Origin: Eupeodes corollae
Lineage: Eukaryota > Arthropoda > Insecta > Diptera > Syrphidae
Length of the DNA: 64,000 nt
Direction: 5' to 3'
Assembly: GCF_945859685.1 (NCBI RefSeq)
Contig: NC_079149.1
Location: 4,685,118 to 4,749,117 of the forward strand
A model generated the notes under the pieces. It did no database searches and had not been told where the DNA came from. It worked only from the letters and a program-made list of their open reading frames with translations. Shown here in pieces: positions 23,601-38,600 of the stretch (position 1 is the stretch's first letter; each line of letters opens with the position of its first letter). The position numbers and the translations under genes were made by a program.

Positions 23601-26600
23601 GGTAACCAGTTTGAGGACATTTGATTTCAACCGATCCACCCAACTCGATCCACGGCACAGTTAGGATTGATCTAAGCAATAAATGTTTAAATACTATTCA
23701 TAGTGTTATTTTTTAATTTAAATATTATACCTTCCGTAACCATTGGGAAATGTTAGAATGTACTCTTCATTAAGGTCACATAGTGTTACGATTCCTTCGC
23801 CTATATTGTGTACACCAATCGATAAACCAAGGAATTTTGATTTTGTCCAGACGTGGGCGGCAAATGTGATTTTTCTATTATAATGTTCCGCATAAAATGC
23901 AGAAACTAAATGATAGAAACATAAAACATACAAATTATTGAAATCTTAAGAAATGAAAATAATTTACTTGGAGGATGATGTGAGACCTGTTCGGCAAGGA
24001 AGGTTAATTGGTTACGTTTGCACCATGGTATGGGTCCATCTTTGACCTCTTCATTATCGGGCTTTTCACCTAAAGAAAATATAAATAATTTTTTTTATTA
24101 AATTTAAATGTTCAAGAATTTATAGTAAGACTTATTTTTCGGAATGATGATTGTTTTAAAAGTTGGTCTAATGAACAAATTTAGAAAATGAAAGAGGAAA
24201 CTACCGCGTTTCAAATAAATAATTATCTTTTTTTAAATATTAAGCTTCGGAGCTAGTGGATGAGACAAATAAACGTTTATTGGAATATATTTATACATAA
24301 CAATAAAGACAAAAATTGACTGCATGTTTGGCTGGAAAGTATTCTAAGGATATTAAACAATTTTGAAATAATATGACAATTCCTTCATCCTAAATTTATC
24401 TGACATTAGGTAAAAAGACAGTACTAATGAAAAGAAGGAAGTTTTTAGATCACGTTTTAGTAGTTTGCTGATAGAAGCAAGAAATGTTAAATTTCTTTTG
24501 TCACTCTCAAAGAAGTAAGCAGCATGCAGAGTACAAAGAAAACTCCAATGTAACATAAACGCAAGTAAAGATGTGTATCACATCATTCGGAAATTGCAGT
24601 GAGCATTTTTATATATAAATGAAGTAAGCCACCCTAGAATTACCATCGCTTATACCAACCGTGGCAAAAGTTTTTTGATAAACTGTAACTAAAAGGGCTT
24701 AAACCAAAATAATAGAAGAAAAAAGTCTATTTGCGAACAAGTTTCGATTCAGAAATAAATATTCCACAATTGACCAAACATTGCGTATGTAGTGACAAAG
24801 GAACAAGTTTGCTCTGCTTTATTTTCAAGCCTTTGATACGTTTTTACACTTGGGACTTCAAACTGACTGAGGGATTTTCCCAGGCATGACTTTGAATGCA
24901 TATTTAAAAAGGAAAGACAAGATCTAAAATTTAAGCACGGAAGACTGGTTACTAGAGTAGAACCAGAACAAACGAATGTTATAAAAGTAGGTATCGAAAC
25001 CCGTTTAGACATTTGGCATCCAACTATGGGGCTGTACAAAGAAACAAATGGACGAATTCATCTAAATACTCTAATAAATAGTTTTTCCTGGAACAATAAA
25101 TGCCCATTGATATATTTATAAGGAATAGCGATATATGTACATATATCGTGACCTTCAAATTGCAATTATAGCTACAAAAAATGTTAAAAAATAGGCTGTA
25201 TCAGCGACAGGAGTCATACCAACCTAGGAGAAAATGGAGGCCCTCTTAAATATACGAGATCGGATATTGCGAAGAACCAAGCTTCTTGAGCTGATGTTCT
25301 ACAAGCTATGTATTATAAATACAAACTTCCCCTAAAAGAATTATAAATAAATTAAGGAAAATCTTTTGTCGATCTTTCTAAGATAGGTCCTAATAAAGGG
25401 GTTATTTTATTACGGTAAGAGTCAAACACTGCTCGGTAACGATTCTTACCGAGTGTCTTTTTGTTAGTGGTGATTTTATGGTCTTGACAATATTCGATCT
25501 GATTAGAAGTTAAAAATACTTTGTCTTTGAATCAAATTTGAGGTGATGGGCCCCAAAAAAGTTATCGTCCAAGTCCATCTAGCAGAACTGTCGCTTGCAC
25601 CACTCTTTACTCGCATTCCATTAATATGCGTCTGGACAAAAAGGGAGTTGGCAAAGACACATGGCTGCATTGATTTTATTGATTTAAGTTAATAACTAGG
25701 ACCTTTCAGTTTTCTCTTCAATAAGTAACTACAAACAATGATGGTAAATATACATTACGAGATAGAGCTCTTGGGCCACTTATTGTTGTTCTTTTTTTTT
25801 GCTTCTGTTGCGATTCTGTCACTGAACTGTGAGCCGCTCTTTCAAGACTCATGGTTCTGATAAGAATTTTATTATTATAAAACTCTATTTTAAAATTCAA
25901 CAAATTGTCAACTTAATTTTCATATTTTACGTTGCTATTGAATAATTTCAAAAATATGCTTTCACGTTGACTTAAAAATGTGTGTGAACGTGAGCCTCCA
26001 GAAAATGATTTGTTCACATGAACAAAATTTTGCGTCTAGTAAAAAGTGAAACGATGAGAATTGGGGCATTCTCATATACGACCTAGACATTTTCAATAGC
26101 CCACGATGTTCAAGATATTTCTGAAGAAGTAATTTGAAGTCCAGGAATTTGGAGTTTTGGAATGAGAAAGTAAAAGGAAGTTTTTTTTCAAAATGAGAAA
26201 GATAAGTAATAATTTTCATTTTTGTTATAGCGGCAACAGAGACTATACTAGTAGTGAACTCTCTTAAAACAACAAACAAAAACTCTCCTATTTAACCTAT
26301 TATCACGTCTTTTTTTTGCAGATAACCGCACACCAATCAAGATTCTCTGCCCCCTAAATGGTCAAAACTGATGAAGAGAACATTGTCGAAATAATCACTG
26401 CCACCGAAGAAGTGACCGATGAGATTCTGGTCAATAAGCAGGAGTTGGTTGCGCTGGACAAACGACGACAATACACACTAGAAGCCATAAGAGAGATTGA
26501 GAATAAATGCGCCGATGAGAAGAAGCTGTGGATTACTCTTGAAAGCACATTGGTGAAGATGGAACGGAACAAAGCATTGGAATTGTTGAAAAAATGGTTA

Positions 26601-29600
26601 GAATTTGTTCTTATGAAATTTAATAGAATCCTGGTTGGTTAAAAATTTAAAATTTGCAGATCCGGTTGTGATTGCAACTGAAATCAATAAAATTCGATCA
26701 GATCAAAAGGTTCTAGTGAACAAATATTGAGATCTGGAACAATTGTCTCTGTATTCAGGAGCCAATTTGAAGCCAATAGATAAAAAGGTTGATGCTCTTA
26801 AAGCTAATTTGCCTTATTTGTAAATATATGATTACATGCAGGGATTTTTGTTTTGTTAAGAATATAGTTTTATTTTAAAATAAATTGAACTATTTTTGTA
26901 AAAAAAATGGATTCTTTTTTAAATTTTGTAGTTGCAAATACTATTGTGGGTCTGTGACTGTCTTTACAATCATGCCGCTTAAGTAAAGCTAATTAAAAGA
27001 GGAGATGATTTTTTATAGAATTAAAAGGTTTATATAAAATAAACGAACTAAAGCAAATAGCTGCATGAATTAAGATAAATCGAGCTATAAGCAAAACATT
27101 CTTACCAGGAATGTCCCAATGGCACTGAAACACTTCTCCCAAAATGGGGTTGTAGGGCTTTTTGGCAACAGAGCTCTTTCGTCCAGCATGATAAGCACTC
27201 AAATACCATCTTGTGACTTGAACAATTCGATCTCGAGGATCTTCTAATTCAGCGATTCTGAAAAAAAAAGAAACAAAAAACCAACATTAACTTTGAGTTC
27301 TATTTTGAAAAAAAAAAAAATTACAAGTAAACTCACTTTAAAAACAAATCTGGATGAGCAAAATAATCGGCGTACATTTCTAACAGAGATCTTCTTTCCA
27401 AAATAAACGTTGGAAGCACCACTTTTGTTAAGTCCATTCCAATTTTAACCTGCGACAATATATGCGACACCATTGACCCGTGCGATTCCATAGAAATGCT
27501 AGTGTCTTCTTCCTCCTCGTAAAGTGCATCATAATCAATACTGCCATCGGTGCGCAACGGAACAGCTGCACCTCGTGCCTCGGCTGGTGGAGTGATACGC
27601 CTTTCATTTTGTGTTACAGACTCTTTGTCAAATGACGATGCAGTCGAGTATTCTTCACTCTCCGAGGGCACTGGCAGTCCTGTGGAATTTGCATCGTTGC
27701 TAATGGAACCAGTCGCACTCGACACTACAGGCGGTATGGGCGGTGATGTTTCTTGCGTGGGAGAGGTTTCTATGGAAAAACCTCTAGTCGCACTGAAAAT
27801 ATAACAAATAAAAATATTTAAATATTTTATTTACATAGAGTTTGAAAATTTAAGTAGCGAAAATTTAAGAATTAGTCGAAAAGGGAATTCAAAATCATCA
27901 TCAACTCAAATCGCTTTGCTAAACTGACTGTGTTCCAAGAAAAAGCGCTGGTATGAATATTACAAAAACAGTTCACATTGAAGTGTTTAATTTATTCCCA
28001 GCTAAAGGGTTTAAATAAGTTTACTTTTAAGTAACTTTCTGTGGCGTCACAAAATGTAAATTAAAATACACCAACAAAGGAAAAGCTAATAAGCGTCACG
28101 CTTGGAAGCATTTTCCAGAATTTCTGGTTCATGGTTAATTTAGATGCTTTTTTGTATGTTTTCTTCTGAGAATCATTGAAAATTTAAATGCTTAATTTTA
28201 TGGCATTAAATCTCAGCACAATCATTATTTTATTGGTTACTGTGTTAACTAAAGTGGGTAGTTCTGAGAAGATACCTACTCAAGTATATTTTTTAATGAC
28301 CATGGTGATGGCAATGGCGATGGCAATGGCGTCTCTCAATAAGATTAAGTGGACCCTTGTCAATAAATAAACTTTTCTACATGAGCTCATTTCTAATTTA
28401 CATCCTACTACGGAGGCGTTCGGTGTGGCGGATGGGAATGGGATATCAGGATTATGTGCTGAGCAGCATAAAACTAAGTTAAGGAACTCCTACTCCTACA
28501 ATTATCATCATCGTTGTTATAGCCCATTTATTTTCGAAATAAAAATCTTGTTCAAGCGCCAAATATATTTTGTTATTACATTAGAATTGATTTTGTTTAG
28601 TATTTTTGGTGTATTTCAAAATGTCCAAGTTCAAGGTAACAATGTTCTCCAAAAGCAGTGTGGGTATTTTGTTGGATCCTTAAAAATGGCATCATCCATT
28701 TCGAGGGGTGTTGTATTTTAGGGAAGAGGAAAGAAAACTCTGAAACGTCAATTCGACATTTTATTGCCAGTTTGTTTGTGTTTTCTTTTTTTTTGAGACT
28801 TAAAAAGGATGCGAAACCCATTTTTCTGCTTTGACAATTGGGAGGAGAAAAGGAAACTTTATCCAAACAAAATTCCAGGCAAACAAAAATGTTTGGATTA
28901 CCTTTTTATTTCTTTGTTTGGTTTGGAAATTCTTTTTTCTTTTTGTTTTGTTGGTTTTTTGGCATGAATCCAAATAAATAGTAGTTCAATATTCTTCCTT
29001 GATATAAAATTTGGAAAATCAATAAACATGTATTTTGTTTGCCATCCCTTCAGGGTTCAATGGTTTTCTGCCCTCCATATAAAATGATAAGTGCCGCATA
29101 TAGATATAACAATAGAACAATTGGTAGTTTGGAAGCCTTGTGGGGACATCTGAGTGGGTGTCTATCTTGTCCTGTATATCATTGAACTCGTTGTCGTTAT
29201 CAACATTAAAGTGAAACTAATTCAATAAAAGTTTGCAAAAAAGTTAGTATATATGAAAAGGAATCCCTTTTTGAAATAATTTTGGATAAAGGATCAATAT
29301 GCTGAGAAGGAGGGGACTTGATTGGATGTTGAGTTATAGTCAAAGCTATTTATGGATGTTGTTTTGAAGGGCAATGGTAGAGAGGGGAGTGAAATTTGGC
29401 CTGGTCCATTAATAATCCTTTGTTTTTATTTTGTGAGCTTTTGTTTCTAACTAAAAAGGGTTTTTAAATACAAAAGAGAAAAAAGTTATGAAAACAAAAT
29501 TTTAAATGCAGTGAGAGAGAATATTTAATGAATAATCACAATACAAACATTTTTTCGTTTTGAAATTTTAATTTGATGCTATGTATGCACATAAGAAATG

Positions 29601-32600
29601 CATGTGTTGAAGCTACATGGAGTTTTTGTTTAGCTGCATTAGAAGTTAAGATGTTGTTTTTTATGGTTTAACATTTTAGAATATCAAACTATGTTGACTT
29701 TACTGTTGTTCAGTAAGGTTTGGTGATTCATCATGAATAGTTTAACCAAAAAAATAAATAAATCTATTTAATATTGTTAAATGCTCAACATTTGGCAAAA
29801 TAGGTACAAAATAATTCATTTACAATTACATTTAATTGTATTTTACAATTTTTTTCTATTACTTTAAAATATAATGGAAGAATTTCAATTCCTAATTATA
29901 AGTAAATAATTATAAATGCGTTTCTTTCTTGAAATGTAATAATAAAACATAAATGTAATTAAAAACCAATAAAGTAATGATCAACTTAGTAGTAATTATT
30001 ACTTTTAAAAGTAAGTACCGTAAATAAGTAATTAAATATTACTTTTATCAATAACATATTACTAAATTATTTCTTAAGGTTCCAATTGCTTATATGTTAG
30101 TTATTTTTTAAGACTTATTTAGTTGTATTGTACAGGGTCCGGCAAAAAAACCTACCGTATTTTTAGTCGTTTATATTTAAAGCTATTTATAGATAAAATG
30201 GTATTCCGGGTATAGATAGATAGAGGTCTATCGTATTTCCGCAGTTAATGCGGATCGCTACTGACACATGATTGAGACCTTCCTACAACCAAACTTAAAT
30301 CTGTTTACTAGGACACACAAAGAAGTCTGGTTCCAACAAGATGGAGCCACAGCACACATTTCACTGCGTTCACAAAATATGGGAGATCTTTTTGCCGTAC
30401 CCTGTATATAGGGTTTATTTTTGAACATATTGTTTTTAACATTGCAATATTGAATATTTTTACAGCTATCACTTGGCCGTGTGGCCTGCTGGATTGTGGG
30501 ATTTAACACTGTTAAAACATTTTTTGTGAATTTAAGTGAATTCTTGTCTACGCAGAAAAGCCCGATATAGTTCACATCTTTGAAGAGGATATTCGGCGAC
30601 TTGTTGTTGGTATGTGGCCCGATTCCGGCCAGTCGCGGCCCGAAATTATATTTCAAAGATGATGAAAAACTTTTATATTTAAAATGAAGTTAAATTCTAG
30701 TTCATAACATTAATTTATGTCCGTTTTATATTTTCTTGAAAACCTCATACTAAAACAAAACCTTTATTATTTCGTCATTAAGTCTCCATTTCCAGCTCTA
30801 ACACTTATTGACAAATAAAGTGTCAAAATAAAGAGAATTTTGTGTAGACTACGGAAATTGTATTTTAATTAAATAAAAATTAATAATTCGTTAAAACATG
30901 TAACATTTTATTCATGTTTATTTTGAGATTCGAACGAAACGTTGAATTGAGTGACTAGATATATTTGTTCGAATAAATTTTGTTTATTTTGAGATTCGAA
31001 TCAAAAATATTTTTTGCAAATTAACCTCATTTTGGAGATCAGCTAATCTAAATGATTTGATTAAATATTCAAGACATGAAATTAAATATACTTTCAAATA
31101 ACGTAACCATTTTGGTTTAAATTTCCATGTTGTGTTTATACCGTTTAAAATGTTGTGTATATTCGTATCTTCAAGTCAGTGCAGTTTTTCTTATTTTTGA
31201 ACAAGGTAAACAATGGCAATAGTTTTGTTTCTTAATTCTAATGGCAAGGAACGAGAACATGTTTTTAGAAGAAGGATTATGGACGCATCAAATCCGTTTG
31301 AGTTTGACGATTTACAGAAAAACTCTTATCAGGACTTCTTGCTCCTTATTGCTCAAATTAGAATGTGACTATGCCCTTTATAAAATAAAAAAAAAAAAAA
31401 CTCGTCAATATAACCAATTTCGTTTAATTATCGTATGAAAATTGTTCAAACTTACAGAAAATATCTGAACGACACAAAAATGACATTTTATTCGAATCAT
31501 TTGAAAGTCAAAGTTTACTTAGTTTTTTTAATGAACTTTCGATTGAATCAGTAAACTTTCGAATCGATCGAATCTTAAAATAAAATCCTCTCGCATTCGA
31601 ATAACTTTCGATCGAAAACGAATCTCAAAATAAGCGTGATTACAATACAAACATGAAATACTGGGAAAATAATATTTAAAAGTTACGGAACTAACCGAAG
31701 ACACAAACCATTTCTATCGCAAAGTTGGTTTCTCTGTATTTTATACTCTTTGGGATGAGTTCTTTTTTAAGTTATGAGTGGTCTTGGGATGAGCTAAGTT
31801 AAAAAAAAAGAAACAAAAACTCATTCCAAGTAAAATTTTACAATGATAATCAATTGTATCGAAATTTGTGTCTTTTTTATTTCCGTTTGAATTTTAAATT
31901 AATTCAAATGTTGTTAAAATATTTCTAAACTTTTTTTTGGAAATTTGCGTTGGGATTATATTTTCCACATCCATAAGGGATAAGTTTTATATTAGAGGAA
32001 CCGTTGGTTGGTTGGTTTTCCGGTCTTAGGATGAGCTAAGTTAGGAACCGTGAGAAATATTTGTGTGGGGGTTGTTAAAAAGAACCATTTCATACCAGAA
32101 ACAAAAACTTATCCCAAGAAAAACTTTACACTGATAAATCAATGGTTTATTTTATTTAAAACATTTCGAAACTGTTTTTTAAAAAAATTACGTTGGGATT
32201 CCATTATGGATGCGTTTTTTACTAGAAGAACCGTCTTGAAAAACAAAGTTTCTGATGATGATACAAAATCATGTCTATGCTCAGATTTACGTAGATGGGT
32301 ATTTACATAGCTACATTCAAATAATAAAATTATGAAAGGAGGAGTCAACCTACTTTAATGACCAAGGATAATTTTTAAGAAGTTGAAACTTGGTGGGAAC
32401 GCAAGAATTCTAAAATTCACGGTGAAAAATGTTTGATTTCGTCAGGAACGGCAAATTTGTACATACCAAAGATTTATTTTTGACAAAACTAACTTTATAA
32501 ATCCAAGAAAAATTGAGACTAACTACAGAATGCTTGAGACACATAATTTAATTTGAATTCTTTCATTTGGCAACACATTTTGGTTATAGTAGTTTCTTCA

Positions 32601-35600
32601 CGGAAAAGCTAATCATTTATTAAAAAACAAAAACATCTAAGTACGACAACCAAGAAATCAATTACATTGAATGTAATGCAGAAGTTCTTTCCCTTTAGAA
32701 CTTAAACAAACAATTTTCAATTTTATGTTATTAGTAAATTATTTTTTTCAATTACAATTACAAGTAATTAAAGTGAATATTTTTTGAATTACAATAAAGT
32801 GTATATGTAATGGAAAGAAGATCAATTAGAAACTAATTTTAATTGAAATGAAATTAAAATCAGTTGCGAAAAAGTCATCATTATTATTTCAACGCTGACG
32901 CATTGGAAGCCAATATTCAATCTACCATTGACTCCATAAAACAAATGTCACGAAGTTATTAAAAATATTTCTGTGTTAAAGTATTTTTTAAAGTTCTTAA
33001 GATCTTTAAAAAAAAAACCATTATAAACATTTAAAGGTGTTCAGTTGAAATATTTAAAACAGGTCTTTTTTATTAAAAGAAAAATAGGTTAAAAATGTAT
33101 AAAGCAAAAACAGTGCAAAGAAGCTTTAAATATTTTATTATGAATAAGTCCTTTTATATACTTTTTTTTCTTTATTACGTAGTTCAGCAAGACCAAAGTC
33201 AAGGCATGACTTAAGGAATCTAATGCTAACTTATTTTTGTGAAACTAAATCTACATTAAAATTAATTGGTTCGAAGGATACCCTTTTGATAATCAGAAAC
33301 AAAAACCAATATTAAAAAACAAAATTCTATAACGATGAACAAGATTCTTTGTAGAGTGAGGTCTACCACCTCGAGGTTATTAAATATTCATTGTCTTAAG
33401 GAATTTGACGAAGGAACTTTGGAAGGAGGGAGGAATCACACGGTATAACAAAGCTCCAGCTTGTTCTTTTGAAAAATTCAAGACCGAGAGAAATATTGAA
33501 CCAATTAACAGATGAAAAAGGAGAAAGAGGCAAGAACAAGAACGAAAGGAATAAGGATTATTTCTCTAAATAAACTTAAATTTAAGAACTAAGTTTAATA
33601 AAATTGAAAAATCGATACAAGCATTCAAAATTGTTTTTATGAATTTATCTCAAAAGGAAAGAGCAATACAAAAAATGCTTAGAGAAAAAAAGAAGTATTT
33701 TCTAACTACAGGCTCAGAAATGCGAGTTATCTTGATGCAAGGAATGTATTTAAAGCAATAGCTCTTCCATCTTCTAGTTGTGAAAATAGTAAAACCCTTA
33801 GGGGTTAAAGTGCCGTCATAAACCATTAACATAATTTGTCTACCAAATAACCTGAAACTTTAAAAACAACACATGCTCAGTACTCGTGATGTAAATTTTC
33901 AAAACACGAGAATCTCCCTTAAGTTAGAAAAATGTATGTAGTTCTTTTATATATAGCTTACACGGTTCCTACTCCGTATCCAAGGCACAATGCAGTACAT
34001 TGCCTCTGGAACATGGGAATGAAGAAAGAAAAAATAGAATACAATTAACACCGACTTTCATACTCATTTCTCATATTCCGCACCGGACGAGCACCGGTGG
34101 CGTATACGTAATGTTTTTTTTCTGTTAAGTTTTAGAAAAAATTGAATAAAAATGTACATTAGCTCCCATCGCTACCTGCTTTCAGATTAAAAACAAAAAT
34201 CCAGAGACTAACGTCATTTCAAAGGCTCCACAGGAACTAAAGTAAGGTAAGGGTTGTGAATGTATTCTGCGGCGCCGACCGACACAATGACGATGACGAC
34301 GACTGAACTCACGTTGTTTCCAAGGGCAAAATAAATATTTTTTGAATAAAATTTATCATTTCATATATATCTTCTCGGGGTAAATGAGGCAAAATAAATT
34401 CACCATCAAACCCCTTCCCTTTCCATACAGATTGGCAACCTTTACCCCTCGCTCACTCTATCAGTTATAGTACTGACAAAAACAAGCAACAACAACAACA
34501 CACAAAAAAAGAAGAAAAATAAAGAGGAAAAGTTCAAGTGATGCTTCTGGAGGCTAAAACAATTTTCCCATATACTCGTATGTAGTATGTGCACCAATAT
34601 AGGCTCCTTTACAACACGGCGGCGATTTCCACCCCCATTTCCCATTCACAGGCTTGTTTTTTGAATTTATTTTTGATGTGATGTCAGTATTGTTTTTTTT
34701 TTTTCATTTTGATTTCTTTTCATTTTTATTGCAAACATAGTTCTACTGGGTTAAGGGTGATTCAAAATGAGGTGGTTGGAAAGAAAGACAAGAGCACATG
34801 AGAAGAAAGAATAAATTTATCTTACCTAAAGCTTACTTTCCGGACGAACCATTTCTTGAGCATTTTTGCTGTCTCAGCGGAATATTTACAGATAAATAAT
34901 AATTGGAAGTAGAAAGATTCAAAAGATTCAGCAATGCGGTTTAGTTCTACGTTTACTATTATACGGTGGACGCACGGTACGACACGGCACGGTACGGTTC
35001 GACACTGAGGCAATTGGGAAGAGAGATATTAAGTCGTCACCGTTAAATTGGATGGAAGTACAAGCAAACAAATTACATCACAGGCATACAACTCTCTTAT
35101 CAGAGTTAATTATCAATTAATTCACTTTGATATCCATCAGCCACTATACGAAAATTCCTTAGCCAAGTTCCCCACAAAGCGTTAATTTAATTGCACATTT
35201 TATTTTATAGTTTTATATCAAAATAACACTTGAGATATATCTTTTCATCGATAAAACAATGGAACCACCAACGAATCGGAAAAAATAATAATAAAATCAG
35301 AATAAGAATCTCAATCAGAATCTGAATCAAAATCAAAATCAGAACCATATACACAAAATTCCAAAGCACTAGAATTCATCTGCTTAAATTACTCACTTCA
35401 TCGCACTGTTTCATAAAAGAAGAAGAAAATACACGAAATGTACACAGAACGAAGAAATATTCAAATATGAAAACACAAAAAGAAACAACAAGAAGAAATA
35501 AAAGAAATATCGGGAGAAAAAAAAATAAATTAAAAGCACGCACCAGAAAAAAAGTATTAAAACGGCGGAATTAATACGTGTGATGATGGGAGGAAATGCG

Positions 35601-38600
35601 AAATGGGAAATGAGTTTTGAAACAATTGCCGAGTCCTTAAATCCGGAAAATTCTTGAAATGTTTTTTGTTTTATTGTTGTTGTTTTAAAAGTCTCCCCCC
35701 AAAAAGGCAAAAACCGAAAATAAGGGCTCTCGGAAAGGGAATTTTTCACTTTAAACTTTACAAAACAGAAAAACAGAAGGCTTCTCGGAAGGTGCGATTG
35801 TTCACAGTGCAAAGTGAAATTCCATGCCAGACTGGATGATATATCCTGGCAGTATGATGGCAGAGGGTTAGTTGAGAAGGATATTCTATTCATACATCTA
35901 TCCATCCAACCACCATCCGTCCGTGCCATGGGTACTTGATACTGTTTGAACTGTTATAAAGAGAAGCAATCTTTTGCTCTTTTGGATGAAAATGAAATGG
36001 GAGCAAATAAGAGAGCGTGTTTTAAAGTACACTGGCGAAAATGTTGCGAATTATTTAAAAAGAAAAAGTAAAAGATTAAGGCTTGGTAGAAATTTCAATT
36101 AAAAGTGGAAGTTATTTTTTAAATTAAATTGAGGACCTGAAAAATGCTTGAAGATTTATTAATTGTTTGTGTGCGCGTTTTGCTGAGTGAGAAGACATGG
36201 AGTAAGTAAGTCAAGAGTAAGTCGTTCCATATTCTTCATGTGCGGTTGAAATAAGAATCTCTATACATAATAGTACCTTGGGAATTGAGCATGATTGTAT
36301 TTGTATTTATTTATTTCAAAAATCACATAGAAGGTAGAACATAAGTCTTACATTAATTTCAGAATTCGAATAAAAATTATATACCTAAGACTTCTATTTA
36401 CATTCTTATATAAAGAAAAGGAAATTTACCGCCAAATAGTTGAAAAGTAAAAATTTAAATCTACTGATGCTTCTTATTCCTTTCGTAGCGATGGGCAGAG
36501 AGTTCCAAAAGCGTACAATATGAATACAAAATTGTATCGGGAAATCCAGCTTACCGTAGAGATAATTAAGTTGTTGTGTTTGGATGATTTCATGCAGGTA
36601 ACTCAGAGACCGAAAGTTTATTAAGCTGTTTAGGCTACAACCAGAAATCTGTATCGCAGAAATGGATACGTGATAATAACGACGTAGATTGTAAATATAG
36701 CGGACAATATTGTTGTAACCAACATTCAATTTGCGGCTAGTCACACAGTCTAGTTTACAAAAGATTTCACACAAAGATTTCAGCACAATTGGTAGTATAG
36801 GGGCCTTAGCAAGTAGCAGTTTAGTTTTGATCGGGATGAAATTTCGAGTGACTTGAAGAAGGCGTAGACTTCCATAGACTTTACCAATGGCAATATTAAG
36901 GTGGTCCAAGTGAGAGTGCGGTTGAATAATACTCCTAGGTTTTTAGCAGTTCTAACATATTTAATGGTTTCGTCGTCAAGTTTCAACAGATTTAAACCCG
37001 ATAGATCAAAGTTTTTTCGATAGATGGGGAGGGATGCGGAGATAGTTCTTTTTTGACCACTGTGAAATGCGGAGCAGATCCTAGTTAATTAAAGCTACCG
37101 CATGATTTTTAGCCCCAAAAGGTCGACTTATCAGGAGCTTCACATCATCATCTTAAATCTTAATCTTAATATCATTATATAGATGAATTAAACAATGTTC
37201 AGCAACTTGTGATAACTCATTTATGTAAAGTGAGAAGAGGATTGGTCCAAGGATAGATCCCTATGGCACTCCACTCAAAACATTGAGAAATGTGGACGCG
37301 TATCCATTGGCCACCACGCATTGTTGCCTTGCGCTGAGATACGAACGAATAAATCTAAAGAAAACTTAAAGTTAATTCGCAGCTTTCTACAAAGAATTGA
37401 GTGGTTAACAGTATCAAAAGCCTGAATAATCTAACAGTATTAGCAATGTAACATGATCACTGTCCATTGCCATTCTCATTTCATCAGTTACAAAAAGTAA
37501 GGATGATTTGCAGTTGCGTTTAGGTAAAAAAACAGACTGACAGGTACTCAACAGGTTGTTGATTGGAATATATAATTTTTAACTGCCCCAAAATATTTTT
37601 TTCAAACACCTTCTAAAGAAACGGAAGAATTTCAATCCGAGGCCGAAATTCTGTACCTGTACTGTGCAGTACGTGTTTGCTTTTTGGGTATGGGAATAAT
37701 CTTAGCCTTCTTCCATTCTAAAAGAAACTCGGAAGTAGTCAATATGCTGTTAAATATGTAGGTTTTATAGTGCAGTATATATGGAAGCAGTAGTATCAAG
37801 AACTTAGGGTCCATTTGGTTCAGGCCAGTAGCATTAAATTTAATCGATATTATTGCCTCTACAAGTCTTCCTCTTGTATTCTTATAAATTCAGAGAGCTG
37901 TTGATAGCAGTTGGTTCCTCCTCAGTAAGCGAATGAACGGGTAAAGCAACGTTTGAGGGCATGGACGTAAACTTTTTGTTGAGAGCACAACAATCGACGT
38001 CACCAACAGGCTTTTTAGATTGTTTGCAATACCAATTTCACGCAGGTTTTTTCATAATTTCTTACCAGAGGTTAAAGAACCAAGTTTATTTTTATAATAA
38101 AGTCTTTTTGCCTTTCTGACCATTACGACAACTTGATTACGCAGTCTGCAAAATTTGTGGATGTGTTCCAGTTTGTAACGTCTCCATTGACTGTAGGCGA
38201 CATTTTGTCGTGACATCAGAGCAGAGATGTCGCTACTCAGCCAAGGTGGAGCCGTATGCCTAACGAGAAGGGTTTTAATAGGAACAGAACATGCTTTTCA
38301 AAAAGCTAATTAACGTTACGCCGTAAAAACCTGACGTGATTTTTTACATTTTGCATATGGTACAGTGAGTTCCATTCTACGCAGTCAAAATCACGCACTA
38401 AGTCAGATGTGTTTAAGTTTTTGAAGTCTCGGTATTGAAAAAATTGTTGATCAACCTGAAAAACTATATCCAAACATACAAAAAGTAAATCGTGCTTGGG
38501 AAAACCAGGTGCCAAAAACTGGCTGTAAGGCATAGCTTACCAACATCGCTGCCAAGCTACAGATCTAGTAGGGAACTAGACTCTTTGGTAAAGATGTTAG

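Noticed and set aside
26358..26823. Idea that the PDRG1-like copy is a processed retropseudogene
   Set aside because: It keeps a GT-AG intron of 63 bp; the A-run after AATAAA is only eight bases and can be chance.
27550..27804. Plus-strand open frame over the ORP9 linker exon
   Set aside because: Antisense shadow of a conserved exon.
28188..28370. Short plus-strand frame with MVMAMAMAMASL
   Set aside because: Produced by a gatggcaatggc simple repeat.
30258..30656. 132-aa minus-strand frame
   Set aside because: Half of it is antisense to the mariner remnant; the rest shows no recognisable motif.
35411..35929. 172-aa minus-strand frame, the longest in 28-46 kb
   Set aside because: Mostly Phe, Leu, Tyr and Ser from T-rich DNA, no motif, no splice context; looks like a chance frame with false membrane segments.
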